Source: Euonymus europaeus
Taxonomy: Eukaryota > Streptophyta > Magnoliopsida > Celastrales > Celastraceae
Direction of reading: 5' to 3'
Assembly: GCA_963580455.1 (NCBI GenBank)
Contig: OY756957.1
Coordinates: 28,178,501-28,242,500, forward strand
DNA: 64,000 nucleotides
Positions within the stretch are counted from its first letter, which is position 1, and the number at the start of each line of letters is the position of its first letter. Positions 33,422 through 61,584 of the stretch are shown here, piece by piece. The notes below the pieces were generated by a model. That model worked only from the letters and a program-made list of their open reading frames with translations, was not told the origin of the DNA and did not search any database. Made by a program: the position numbers and the translations under genes.

Positions 33422-34370
33422 CTAATTGAAACTGCATTTAACAGAGATTTTATAGACTCAAATAATGACTGGAAATCTGATGGCCCTACTCTGTCTCGAT
33501 TGTTTGGAGAAGACTGACTGGGGTACCTCGCAGGGAAAAAAGATGCACGAATTACAAAACATATGTGTAGCCTGTCCATGCACACTTTTGATAATCTAAA
33601 AATGTGAGTAATCCAGCACATTAGAAATGGGAACTTAATAAACACCTATCGTTCAAAGAATTTCCATGTTGATTGGCAGGAGAAATAGTTGATCCAGAAG
33701 GTGAATCAGAACCCTGATCATCTTGAGAATCATGTAATGATGTATTCAGTGGCGAAGATTCAGTTCCCACAACTAAAGAGGGAGAGGATGGAGTAACCAC
33801 TGCAATTGTGGGCAGTGATTCACCTTCTCCTCTCTGAGATGGAGAGGAAAGAATGGGAGGTGCATTAGGATGAGTTGAGAACATTGAGAAATCTGGATGA
33901 CCTTGAGCTGAGGACCTATTCCTGTGGTGTTTCAACCCATAGTAGCACCAGCTAAGTTTTGAACTATACGCTCTTCAAGTTCAACTTTATTTGCATCTAC
34001 GGCACCTGGGAATCATATAGATATCTTCTCAATTTATTACAAAAATAGTAAAAAAAACAGAGAAAAAATAGAGAAAGGGCCATCAAATCAGGATATAGAT
34101 AGAGCACATTCATGCTGGAGTTCAAAATCTCGCAAACTTGGGTAACGAAAAATGGTGGCATTCCTAGAAGGATCAAAACTAAAATTCATCTCCCGTTTCA
34201 CAGCCTCAAGCAACTCCTGGCTGCCAAAGTGAGAAAATTATATAATTTACATCAAATAACTCACTAAAAATTAAAAATTCACCAAGGCAGGGTACACCAA
34301 AGAACCTGGTAGGATCCTTCAGATTGATGGGTTGCCAACACATGGGGGGCGCTGAGAGCTTCGTTGTCAC
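33422..34370 (-). pseudogene. Captured RHF1A/RHF2A-like RING-H2 E3 ligase fragment
   Basis: Four exons on the minus strand keep splice sites: 34370-34306, 34220-34108, 34005-33646 and 33526-33422. They read the end of a RING-H2 finger (QRSSQ, then PMCWQPINLKDPT), then QELLEAVKREMNFSFDPSRN and ATIFRYPSLRDFELQHE. Next are VELEERIVQNLAGATMG, HHRNRSSAQGHP and FSTHPNAPP, and finally QSSPNNRDRVGPSDFQSL. This order matches RHF1A/RHF2A, E3 ligases with roles in Arabidopsis gametogenesis. It is non-functional: most of the RING is absent, a Cys codon of the remaining RING part is Arg (CGC) with two extra C's beside it, and a frameshift follows ATMG. The last exons are missing. Confidence 0.88.
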
Positions 34371-34500
34371 CTATAAAACGAAAAATCACAACCTGGTCAA
34401 ATCTTGAGTTGTTCCACCTATGCATCAGCTTCATTGACACCTATAAAATGAAAATCACAACCTGGTCAAATCTTGACTTGTTCCACCTATGCGCCTAAAC
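34361..34500. repeat. Tandem duplication, 70-bp period, in Helitron H2
   Basis: Two adjacent units contain cacctataaaa, tcacaacctggtcaaatctt and gttccacctatgc. The first overlaps the start of the captured RING exon and its acceptor. Confidence 0.75.
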
Positions 34501-34777
34501 TCGAAAGGCCATCTAGGCATTGAGAGGTCTAAATTGTATGTTTGGTCCATGGAGCCTCAATGTTTCTCCAAACAAAGTGCATCAAGACAATGAAAGCACA
34601 TTATTTTCCTCTTCCACCTACCCCAAACATACATTTCTCAACCCCAAAATCAAGTAAAACTTACAAATATCAAACTCATGGTTGATGCCTACTCACAGAA
34701 CAAACGATAAGAAATGGAAATATTCAAGTAAAGGAATGCAGGGCCAAATGGTACAGATTTACTAAAAAAACCTATAC

Positions 34778-34841
34778 CTTTAGTTATATCTTGAACCACA
34801 CTAGCAAGATCACCACCTGCGCAAAATGTTTTTCCTTTTCC
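34778..34841 (-). pseudogene. Captured exon of a CHY1-like 3-hydroxyisobutyryl-CoA hydrolase
   Basis: A 64-bp exon lies between an acceptor (TGTTTTTAG) and a donor (GTATAGG). It encodes GKGKTFCAGGDLASVVQDIT and a Lys. The FCAGGDxAxVVxDI signature is the oxyanion-hole segment of crotonase-fold enzymes and matches CHY1 (valine catabolism, peroxisomal) best. No neighbouring CHY1 exons are recognised, so it is an isolated piece. Confidence 0.75.
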
Positions 34842-37574
34842 CTAAAAACAAATACCCATCAAAGTGTGGGGACAGGATTTAAATTAAGCGTCAGTTCCAC
34901 ACAAATCACAAATAATTTGTTTAGTAAAGACATACCTTTAGGAAGACACAATGTTCATTTTAGAGGTTAGCTTCTCAGTTCGATCATTCTTGTGTTTTTT
35001 CGATTTCTCTGGCAATTGTTTCATCCTTCTCTCCGTTTTTTTTTCGTGTTCTCCCGTCATGTTCTAGGTTTGTTTATGGCTGTTCATTTCGTGCCTGTTA
35101 TGGCTCATTTGGGTTTGATAATCAGCTTTGCTTCTTCGTGAGTGGTATTGATGCTCCTCCATGCAAACCTATATTCCTCCCTTTCTCGAGGTTTTATTAT
35201 ACTTCTGGAATTGTGGAAAAATATCGATAAATTTCTGTGATTTTCCCATTCGATTCAATGAGTTTTCTGTGACAACAGAGATTGATACAAATCATGAATA
35301 GATAATAAATAGAATTTTAAAGAGAAAGAAAAGGAAGCTGAAAACAACGAATAAGCAAATATCAATTGCATCTGTTACATAAAAAATAAGCAATACTTGT
35401 GCATGCGAAGAAGTTAAGACAGGAACCCCTCCCGTTTCTTCCAGAAAGATTAACCCATCAAGCTTTTGCAGCAAATGAAAGTTTGCTGATGACGCTTTTT
35501 GATGACCTCCTGAGAAAGGTTGCAGCAAAAAAATAAAGAGTAAAATACAAAGATTTTAAAAAAGAAGAAATCAAAAATAAACCTTGGGTTTGGACAGCAG
35601 AGAAAGAAAATCGAAGTTGAGTTAGGAGGAGCCATGATTTTGGTCTTGCTTAGGATGATTATCTATTGCAGATAATAACTTGGTTAGAATCCCAGGCTTC
35701 TACCTATCCGCAGACAACGAATCTTTCTGTAATCCATTAAAATCATAAAATGCACATGCTCCAACCTCTCTGTTGTAATTGATTCAAAAATTTAACTACA
35801 TTAGAGAAGAATTGACTGAAATAACATGTACATGGGAATCAAAACATAGGACGGGGAGAAAAAAGGCACACCCAAATAAGAAAGATCCTTTTACACAATA
35901 GTCTAAAATCAAGATTGAAAGCGGAAAAAGGAACATCACGATAAGAAAGCTCCAAAACCTTGAACTATGAAGTCCCTCCAACACGTCACCGCTATCAACA
36001 CTGAAATTTCCTCTGCAAAACAAAAAAGAGTGAGTAAGCGGAGTTAGGATGTGGTCGAAGTTATAATTTTTTTTTCCGGGTGGCCAATACATACGTAATT
36101 GAACTTCAATTCTTAACTCCGCCTAACACCCATGTGCAATCCAAAAAAACCTGAGTCATAGACAATCAAAACCATCGAAAACATGAATAACAAAAACGAA
36201 CCCAAAAAAACAACCAAGGCTCACCTTCGTCGCAAAAGTACAAAAATTAACTACAAAATTTTTAAAATCCAAAATAATGTCCCTGAATTTGTGTAAAAGT
36301 AATCTTGAATCGGGATGGAAGTGATGGAAGCTTAAAAATCAAATACTTCAAGCAAATAGTTAATCAAACCTGGCTAAAGCGCAAGGAAACACAAGGATGT
36401 ATTTTGCTTTGACCTCTTGAATTAGATTCAAGACCTCTCCCAGTGTAAGCATCCCCATAACTTTGAATATGAAAGAACCAATAAAAACGATGATTAAATA
36501 TCGTACTAATTGAAAATCAATTGAAAAGTAAATATAGGTCTTCAAAAAGAACAAACCTGCACAGCTTTTATCATGTAAGCATTAATTAATTTACCTAAAC
36601 GAAGATAAAGATCTTTGATTGAAACTATGTAGTTTGGGGAATTCGCTAGGACAATGGAAATTATGAGCCTCACTTTGAAATGACAGGGCCTTGCTCTGGG
36701 GTTACAACAATGGCAAAAAAACACAATCAAACAAACCAACCAATTAACAATAGCATGAAAATAGACTAACGTGGACATGAATCATATACATATATACATA
36801 TATATATATGTGTGTGTGCAATATAATCACCCAAAGATGGCTCTTGACATGAGCAATGCTAAGGCCTTTTAAGGTTCATCAATTGAAGAATTGGCTTTGT
36901 TGTTGCTCCTGCAAGGAATTAATTAATATAGATAAAATATCTAACAAAATATTTAACTTGATCTTCATTTCAGAGTAATTAAGTAAGAAATTCACTCCAC
37001 CTGATATGCCATCCTTCTGAATCCAACGTCTCAGCAGTAGCTATGTAACCCAAATTAAGAACCGAGACATGAACCCCATAATTCTCAGAACGCACCCAAT
37101 TATCAAAGCAATCCAAACAGAGACAACACAAAACAGATTACCAAAGATGAAGAAGATAGATGGTCAAAAATACATACAATTTAATTAATCTGGTTCTTCT
37201 TCTTCAATATGCAATCTGCATGGTTCCACATCTAATTGAAAGAGAAAATTCATGCCAAACATTTGTCAAAAACGAAATCTGTGATGTTGCATTTCCAGGA
37301 GGAGGAAATATATCAAACTAAATCAGACACAGGTAAAGATGGAGAGCAGCGAAGAAAGAAATCACAAACGGAGCTTACCAATTTTGAGAGGCAGAACAGG
37401 TCCCCAATGGCAATCGCAAGCAGAGAACCAACGAAAACACCTTAGTGCACACTCTGATTACCTATGAACTCTGATTAATCGCAAATAAAAATTATGTGGC
37501 ATAAAAATTTGGATACTTAAATCATTTCAAAATATTTCCCCTACCAATTAGGTTCATGAGATGATAAAACAATC

Positions 37575-37819
37575 CCAAAGAAAATACCTGGAAAATGGAG
37601 AATCAAACCCTGCGAACTTGCATTCAGAGCCTTAAAAAAGAGAATTCAACTTAGCAAAGCAATGTAAGCGAAGATAGCAAGTCAAGCCTTATGAAACCCA
37701 AAGAAAATTGCTGGAAAATGGAGAATCCAACCGTGCGAACTTGCATTCAGAGCCTTAAAAAAGAGAATTCAACTGAGGAAGGCAATGTAAGCGAAGATAG
37801 CAAATCAAACCTTATGAAA
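37575..37819. repeat. Tandem duplication, 122-bp period, in Helitron H2
   Basis: Two units contain ctggaaaatggagaatc, gcgaacttgcattcagagcc, ttaaaaaagagaattcaact and aatgtaagcgaagatagcaa. They differ at about ten positions, so the duplication is moderately old. Confidence 0.85.
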
Positions 37820-38415
37820 ACAGAAGCACAATGGGCATCGAAACCCAAAGTGAGAAGACGACCTAAGAAAAATTAAGAAGCTCGCTAACAGAATAACACT
37901 GAAGGAAAAGAAGATGAACAGAAGCACAAAAATCGAAAAAGTAACAAACCTCACCGGCCGATTGAACGGAGGTTGAGTAATCAACACAAGCGAAACGATC
38001 TAGAGTCTAGACAGTAGAGAGGTAAAGGTAAGAACAAATCGCAAGCAAGTTATCTAATCGGTGACCAAATTACTGTGAGATGACAGAGATTCATGAACCT
38101 GGAAAAGTAGAGGCGAGTATCTGCAAGGATTATGAAACACGCAGGACTCACTGATTGCAAGTAGACAAGACACGCAGGACGCACAGCTGCGATTTGATGG
38201 CTGACATCACAGATTCATGAACCAAGCTAGATTTTTGGCGTTCTCGCAGCGCAGAGGGTAGAAACGACGACGGGTCGTACTTGGTACGTAGGAAACGACG
38301 TCGTTTTGCTAGCTGAGTTCGTTTGGCCAGAAAAATCACTTTCGCAAGTATGAAAACAATTTTGAACTCGCCGTAGAATTGCGAGAATTCTCTCCTCCTT
38401 ATATATAAGTATAGA

Positions 38416-39133
38416 TATATGACGCAATTTTACTCTCCCAAAAAAAAAAACAAATGTATAAAAAATTGATTTTTTTTAATAAATCCTTTAAATGGTGGAT
38501 TGGAAAGGTAATAGTCTTTGGACCCTTTCATTACCCCAAGAACATAAGATAGACAAAAAAGGATGAAAAACAAGACAAACCGAAGATAGATTGATCACAA
38601 AAAAGCAAAATCCAAACAGACTATTTGCTCTATACGTAAGTGGCAATAAAACAGGCTTTCATTGTTTTATTTTCTTTCAACACTCTTGCTGCCTTTGACC
38701 AACTAACTAATTCCAGTGAATATTACATAAAAGCAGCCACATAAAATAAGATAGGAGAAACGTGGATCGGACCAGTTCGAAATGCTACAGCTTAAGCATG
38801 TGTGTTCGACAATTTCATGCAAAAACTTCGAATCTATTAGTCTTGGTTTCTATGCTTATAAGCTAGCATAGCATGGTTGAAAAGAAGCTAACCTTCACTC
38901 AAGCTCAAAAGTCAAAACTCAAAGGTCTTCAAAAAAATGTTTAGTTTTCTGCTGATAAAAAAACAACAGATTACTTTAGGTTAACATTAGAGAATATAGA
39001 TGCACTAATGTTCAGGAATAACTGAATCCACGCTATTTTGTACCAGAAATACTATACAACCACAGGTACTTCAAAATTACTTGTGCCCTGCAAAGGGTTG
39101 TAGTTGCTTCAGTTTTCACGGCTGCGGTGGATG
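38416..39133. other. Spacer between Helitron H2 and GYRA
   Basis: AT-rich DNA containing the 3' flank of the minus-strand gyrase gene. No other gene or repeat is recognised. Confidence 0.4.
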
Positions 39134-56801
<17,668 letters not shown>

Positions 56802-57443
56802 GGAAGTTGGATTTCTGGTGGTTTTGGAGGGAGAAGAGTGAGGTGGTCATGCGGTCGAAGAGACAGGGAGGAGAGGGTTTAGCACTTCTTGCTGTCCTGA
56901 TTTGGAATGACGTAAAACCCTAGCCCGCCAATTTTTTTGGCATAAATTTTCATTTTACTAATAACTTTTACGCTATTTCTATTTTTCTAGATGAAATATT
57001 TTCTATTTTTTTATTACAATAATTGATAAGCCTAAGGGCGTGCAGCCTGATTTTTTTGAAGTTAGCAGGGGGAGACTAAGGGACGAAAGTTAACGGATTT
57101 ATTTTTACAAACGCTTGAAATTGTAACTCCCATATAATTAATATAAAAATATGTAAATTCATCTTAACATTTGGAATAGTCCGATAAAAAAATCGGTATG
57201 ATTGTTGCTATGAGAAACATGTATTATTGAAGATTATAAGGTTTACATAATCACAACCAACATTACACATACTCTATCAACTCCTATACGACAGTTGTCC
57301 AAAATGTGAATTTCTTGCTCCATACATTGAGGATTTCTCTATAAAGGGCTTAAAGTTGTTTCTCAAAACTGTAGCCATTTGCAGGAAGAAAGGAAAAAAA
57401 AGGGTTGTTAATGGGAGATGAAGAAGTAGTGGAAAGATGGTTG
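56802..57443. other. Upstream region of GYRA and 3' flank of CCaMK
   Basis: Both neighbouring genes are on the minus strand, so this carries the GYRA promoter and the CCaMK 3' flank. The CCaMK 3' UTR probably lies at the right end. No other gene or repeat is recognised. Confidence 0.4.
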
Positions 57444-59754
57444 TTATTGTTGGCGAAGAGAGGAGAGGACAAAATCCTGAAGAGAGCTGTCTCTCTGCAT
57501 GGCAGCTTTGAACTCTTCAAATGTCACTTTTCCATCACTATTTGCATCCATCAGATCGAATATTTCGTCCAGCTTTCCAGGTTCTATTATATCAGGTGGT
57601 AGGCAGTCCTCTGGCAGAGCCTGATCAACAAAAAAACATGCAAGGTATATCTTATAAATGCTGCAATGTGCAAAGTTATAGAGATATATAGAAACTGTCT
57701 TTACTCTTAGCATCGATGCTACTTCTTCCTTTGTGATGCATCCGGACCGATCTGTATCGTACATCTGAATTGCACAACCAGATAAAAATAAGCAGAAGTG
57801 GATAATATAAGCACACTACATCTTCTGGTTGCAGGCTGTGCCAATTCGAGATACCTGAAAACATAGCCGCAGAGCATCGTCTCCTTTGGAATTCCGAAGA
57901 TTGGAGAACCCGCAGAGTACTTCTCTCAGGTCGACTGTGCCATCACGATTGTTGTCAAATAGATCAAAGATACGTGGTGCGAACGGAATTAGGGATGACA
58001 TATTCATGGCTCTCAGCACCTCCTCAAATTCTACTAGAGTTGCGTTGTCACCTTTCGCACATCTGCACAATTATCCGTCAGAACAGGTAAGAATGAACAA
58101 TCTCTGGTTTATCTTGATTAGACCAAAACTTTATGCGGCACCTAAGCAATAGGACAATCAACTGCTGACAAAACCAAAGTTTCTTTGGATAGTAGAGGTT
58201 GCATATGCTCACATTTTTGTAAAATGTAGCCTGAGATTCTCAATTTCCTTCTCTGTGAGGTCATGGGACCCCAGTAAATTCTTGAGCTTCTTTGTTTTCA
58301 GGAAAAATGTGCTGCTCAACACACTAGCCATTGCCGCAACACGAAATTTGCGCCGGGCATTAAAACGCTGCAGTCGTGAAACAATCTCAGCATCCATTTG
58401 CTCCTCCTTAGCTGAATCACCCGTGACCCATGGATGAACAAGTATCTGTTTCAGTGCCCATACAGGTAAAATTAGTCAGATGATGAAAAAATAAAGTGAC
58501 AAGTCAATGACTTTAAATGAATAAGATCCATCTCATTTTGGTCTTGGCTTATTTATTACAAGCAAATAAAAAAATCCTTGTCGATTTAACTTTTAGAGAT
58601 TCAGAATGCAGTTTGTACCTCTTGAGCACTTGGCCTCTTATGAGGATCAACTGTCAGGAGACTTTTAATTAGGTGTTTTGCTGATGAGGAAATGTTCTTC
58701 CAAGTTCTCTCATCGAAATTGACCTCACCCTGCACCGCAACCATTTTTTTCCATTGAACTAAACAGATCAATGCTAAGGATTTTATAAAGAAAATGTGAA
58801 TGACATCAACTTACATTCATTATCATCAGCTGTTTCTGTCTATTGGACTGAGCAATGAAGGGTGGATACCTGAACGAATTTGTTTAGAAACATCAGAATC
58901 CCAGAAGAAAAAACAATTCTAGAATTTCTTGGAAATCCTTTCTTAAACATTATAGGGACTAATTTAAGGAATTCCTTTCTGCAAATTTTCTTGAACAGCA
59001 AACAGAAAGTTCAGGGGAAAAGACAAAATATAGTCAAGCAACATATAAACATACACACATACCCAGATAGTAGGATATACAAGATGACTCCCAAAGACCA
59101 CATGTCACTTTTTGATGATATTCTGCCATGAGAAAGAGCCTCTGGAGATACATAATCGATAGACCCAAATAAGCCCACAACTGGGTCTGTGAATTCCTCA
59201 ACAGAACTCAGTCCGAAGTCCATGATCTTCAATGGAGAATCCTCAGAGTCATCCAAGAAAAGACAGTTCTCAGGCTTCAAGTCCCTGTGTATAATATCAG
59301 CCTTGTGTAAAGCATTCAAGCCTTCTGCGATCTGCCTGACCACAGCAGCGGCTCCAATCTCATAGTACTTCTCCTGCTTCACAATCCTATCAAACAGTTC
59401 ACCTCCTGAACAAAGCTCCAACACAAGGTGAACACCTGATTGATCCTCATAGACATCATAAAGATTTATCACATTCGGATGCGGTGAAACACTGTCCACA
59501 ATCTTCTTCATGACCAAGATTTCATTGGTCAATAAAGCATCAGAGACACTTACTTCTTGTTTCCAGGATGAGAAATTCATGGATCTAGGAGTGGATGGAC
59601 CAAATCTTTTGAGGGTCTTGATTGCTACAAATGTTCTTTCTCCTCCATTATTACTTGTTTTTCTTACACCCTTTCTCACAACTGAGAATCCTCCTCTGCC
59701 GAGAATGTCTGTGACTTCATATTCATCACAAAGTTTTCTCCTTTCTGGTCCCAT
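57444..59754 (-). CDS. CCAMK: Calcium and calcium/calmodulin-dependent protein kinase (CCaMK/DMI3)
   Basis: Seven exons join in frame to 511 residues: 59754-59063, 58869-58815, 58729-58619, 58445-58213, 58062-57855, 57764-57705 and 57620-57444. The kinase domain shows LGRGGFSVVRKG, catalytic HRDLKPENCLFLDD, the DFG motif and the APE-like SPEALSHGR. Thr258 in DERTWKNI corresponds to the regulatory autophosphorylation Thr (T265/T271 in legumes). The calmodulin-binding helix contains NARRKFRVAAMASVLSSTFF. Three EF-hands follow: DNNRDGTVDLRE, DTDRSGCITKEE and DANSDGKVTFEE. CCaMK decodes nuclear calcium spiking in mycorrhizal and nodulation signalling. The start at MGPERRKL is chosen over an ATG 28 codons upstream because known homologues start there. 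All key residues are present. Confidence 0.95.
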
Positions 59755-60352
59755 CTTAAAAACCCAGAAGAGAAAATCCAGGAAAGTGAGAGAAATGGCA
59801 AGAAAATCAAGAAGAATGAGAAGAAGACTCAGCCTCAATAATAGGGAGAGAGAGAGAGAGATTGAAACGCGGATTGGTATGACATCAGTCTCAGAATTAG
59901 TTCTTTATTTGGATTAATATATTGATTAATTCAGACGCAAACAAAGGTATAAACTTGTTAAGAGATTAGGTGATGCGAAGGAGCAGACAGAAACCGAGTC
60001 AAACCAAAACTTTTCATTACTGTTATCTGGAATCCTTTTTAATGAAATCAGGACTCCTTTTGTTTTTTGGGTTTCCTTACATGTAGATACATACATACAT
60101 ACATACATACATAAACTCTATAACCTCAATTTGCTATTGATGCCCACCCCCCCACCCCCCCTCCCCTCCCCTCACAATAACACACAAGCAGCAGAGAGAG
60201 GTGGGCATGTCTCGAAGCAATGGAGTAAGTCCTCTAAACCAATCAATTCTAGAAAGGTGGGCAAGATTGTTGTCTGTCTCACTTACAGAGATTGATTGAT
60301 TGTTTGATTTTGATACAGATTGATTAGGAGAAGAACAACAACATGAAGCAAC
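59755..60352. other. CCaMK upstream region with microsatellites
   Basis: It contains a (GA)n run at about 59845-59861, read as CT on the gene strand and probably in the leader. An (ATAC)n run lies at about 60086-60113 and a C-rich low-complexity tract at about 60141-60175. No gene is seen. Confidence 0.5.
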
Positions 60353-60803
60353 ATGGCAATCTTTATCAAGCATCCAGCCAACACGGTATATGTTCACAAA
60401 CAATCAAGACTATACATTGTGTTGAAGTACAGAGTTCACCAAGCAGAAGGGTTGGACAATCCAAACACATACCCTCTTGTCACCGACAGGATTTACAGTG
60501 CCGAGTTGTGGATTGAGACTGAGGAAGAGAAGCTTCGGACAAGGAGAGTGTGGAGACTGTTGTGTCAAACTCAACAGGTTCTGGGATATCAAGTTCTTGC
60601 ATGTTGAGGTTCTCAGGCATGGATCGAGGTCGGAGCCGGGTCCGTCGAACGGAATTGTGTGCGTGGGGAGGGCTCAGATTCCTTTGCCCAAGGAGTTGCG
60701 TAAAAGTGGAAAGTTTGGACTTGTCAGACCCGTAGAGGGAGAATTGAAGGGAGAAGGACACGTTGTAGTGTCCATGTTAATATTATTAGATCAATTCGTT
60801 TGA
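60353..60803 (+). pseudogene. C2-domain protein gene, apparently frameshifted
   Basis: The frame from the ATG at 60353 reads HQAEGLDNP, then DRIYSAELWIETEEEKLRT, the first half of a plant C2 domain. Around 60535-60550 the sensible frame changes: CGDCCVKLNRFWDIKFLHV, then VGRAQIPLPKELRKSGKFGL and GELKGEGHVVVSM continue in another frame to a stop at 60803. A middle section usual for this family also seems to be missing. Either the gene is inactive, or one base is wrong in the assembly. Small C2 proteins of this kind bind membranes and phospholipids in a calcium-dependent way; no specific role can be given. Confidence 0.5.
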
Positions 60804-61584
60804 GGTCAAAAGGTAGAACGGTAAACAAAAAACCAAAAACAAAAAAGTTGTAATATTTTCTGTACGGGACTCTTTCTGATATCAATCTGTACGGACTCAA
60901 GAGATAGAGACCCCGATCATCTTGGTGAATTTCTTTTGATCTAAATCGTCTTGGTAAATCTCTTTATAACCAAATCGTATATACTCAAAACCCTTTTAGA
61001 CCTAACAGCGAATTTAGAAGGGTAATAGAAGGGTAAACTTATTATGCCGTTCACAGTTAAAAAGAAAACAAAAAAAACTTGCATAAACACACCTACTTCT
61101 ACAGTTTTACATGAATGGTTATACACAAATAGACATGAAATTTAGCTTAATGAAGAATATATGATTCATAATGAAAGAGAATGCAACGTGTGAAACCACC
61201 ACATAAATTTAGTGCTTCTGTGTTTGCATATATGACATGACTACAAACCAAAGAAACTTTGGCTTTGGCAACAGAAAGTTGACCCGTAAAGTTATCACTA
61301 AATATGGGGGTTTTGATGTCCAACCCAATCAGGGACTGCACTGAAACGGCCATACACACTAAGGTTAAAGTTGCAGGAGACAAGCCTAAAGTTTGCAAAC
61401 ACAAATAACTACAAATACAAACATATATAAAACAACTTAAAACCATGAGAACTAAGACGCACTGCCCATTTAGAGCAAGTGACTATTGATTCTGTAATTA
61501 TGATTTTCTGAGGGGAAGGGTCTCTTACCCTTTGTTCAGTGCCTTCAACCAACCGGTATGAATGCTCTACTTCTTCCACCAAAG
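60804..61584. other. Spacer between C2 remnant and EIL gene
   Basis: AT-rich and without recognisable genes. The right part is likely the 3' UTR of the minus-strand EIL gene. Confidence 0.4.

Larger units (their letters stand above)
30298..38415 (-). mobile_element. Gene-capturing Helitron H2 (about 8.1 kb)
   Basis: On the minus strand the element starts TCTATACTTATATATAAGG (5' end at 38415). It ends with a GC hairpin (complement of 30309-30326; CCCGC pairs with GCGGG), then TTCATCC and CTAG (30301-30298). Host A and T flank the ends. No Rep/helicase is found. Inside, in the element's orientation, lie a CHY1-like crotonase exon (34.8 kb), four exons of an RHF-type RING E3 ligase (34.4-33.4 kb), a WAT1-like first exon (32.1 kb) and an unidentified exon (30.7 kb). 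Two tandem duplications are also present. The 3' end lies 155 bp from the hAT relic. Confidence 0.75.

Noticed and set aside
35292..35528. Frame with LLQKLDGLIFLEETGGVPVL in Helitron H2
   Set aside because: It looks protein-like and ends near a GT, but I could not assign it to a gene.
36360..36778. Frames with TLGEVLNLIQEVKAKYILVF and SPNYIVSIKDLYLRLGKL in Helitron H2
   Set aside because: They could be further captured exons, but splice sites and family could not be established.
57424..57602. Plus-strand frame overlapping the last CCaMK exon
   Set aside because: It is antisense to a confirmed exon and has no domain.
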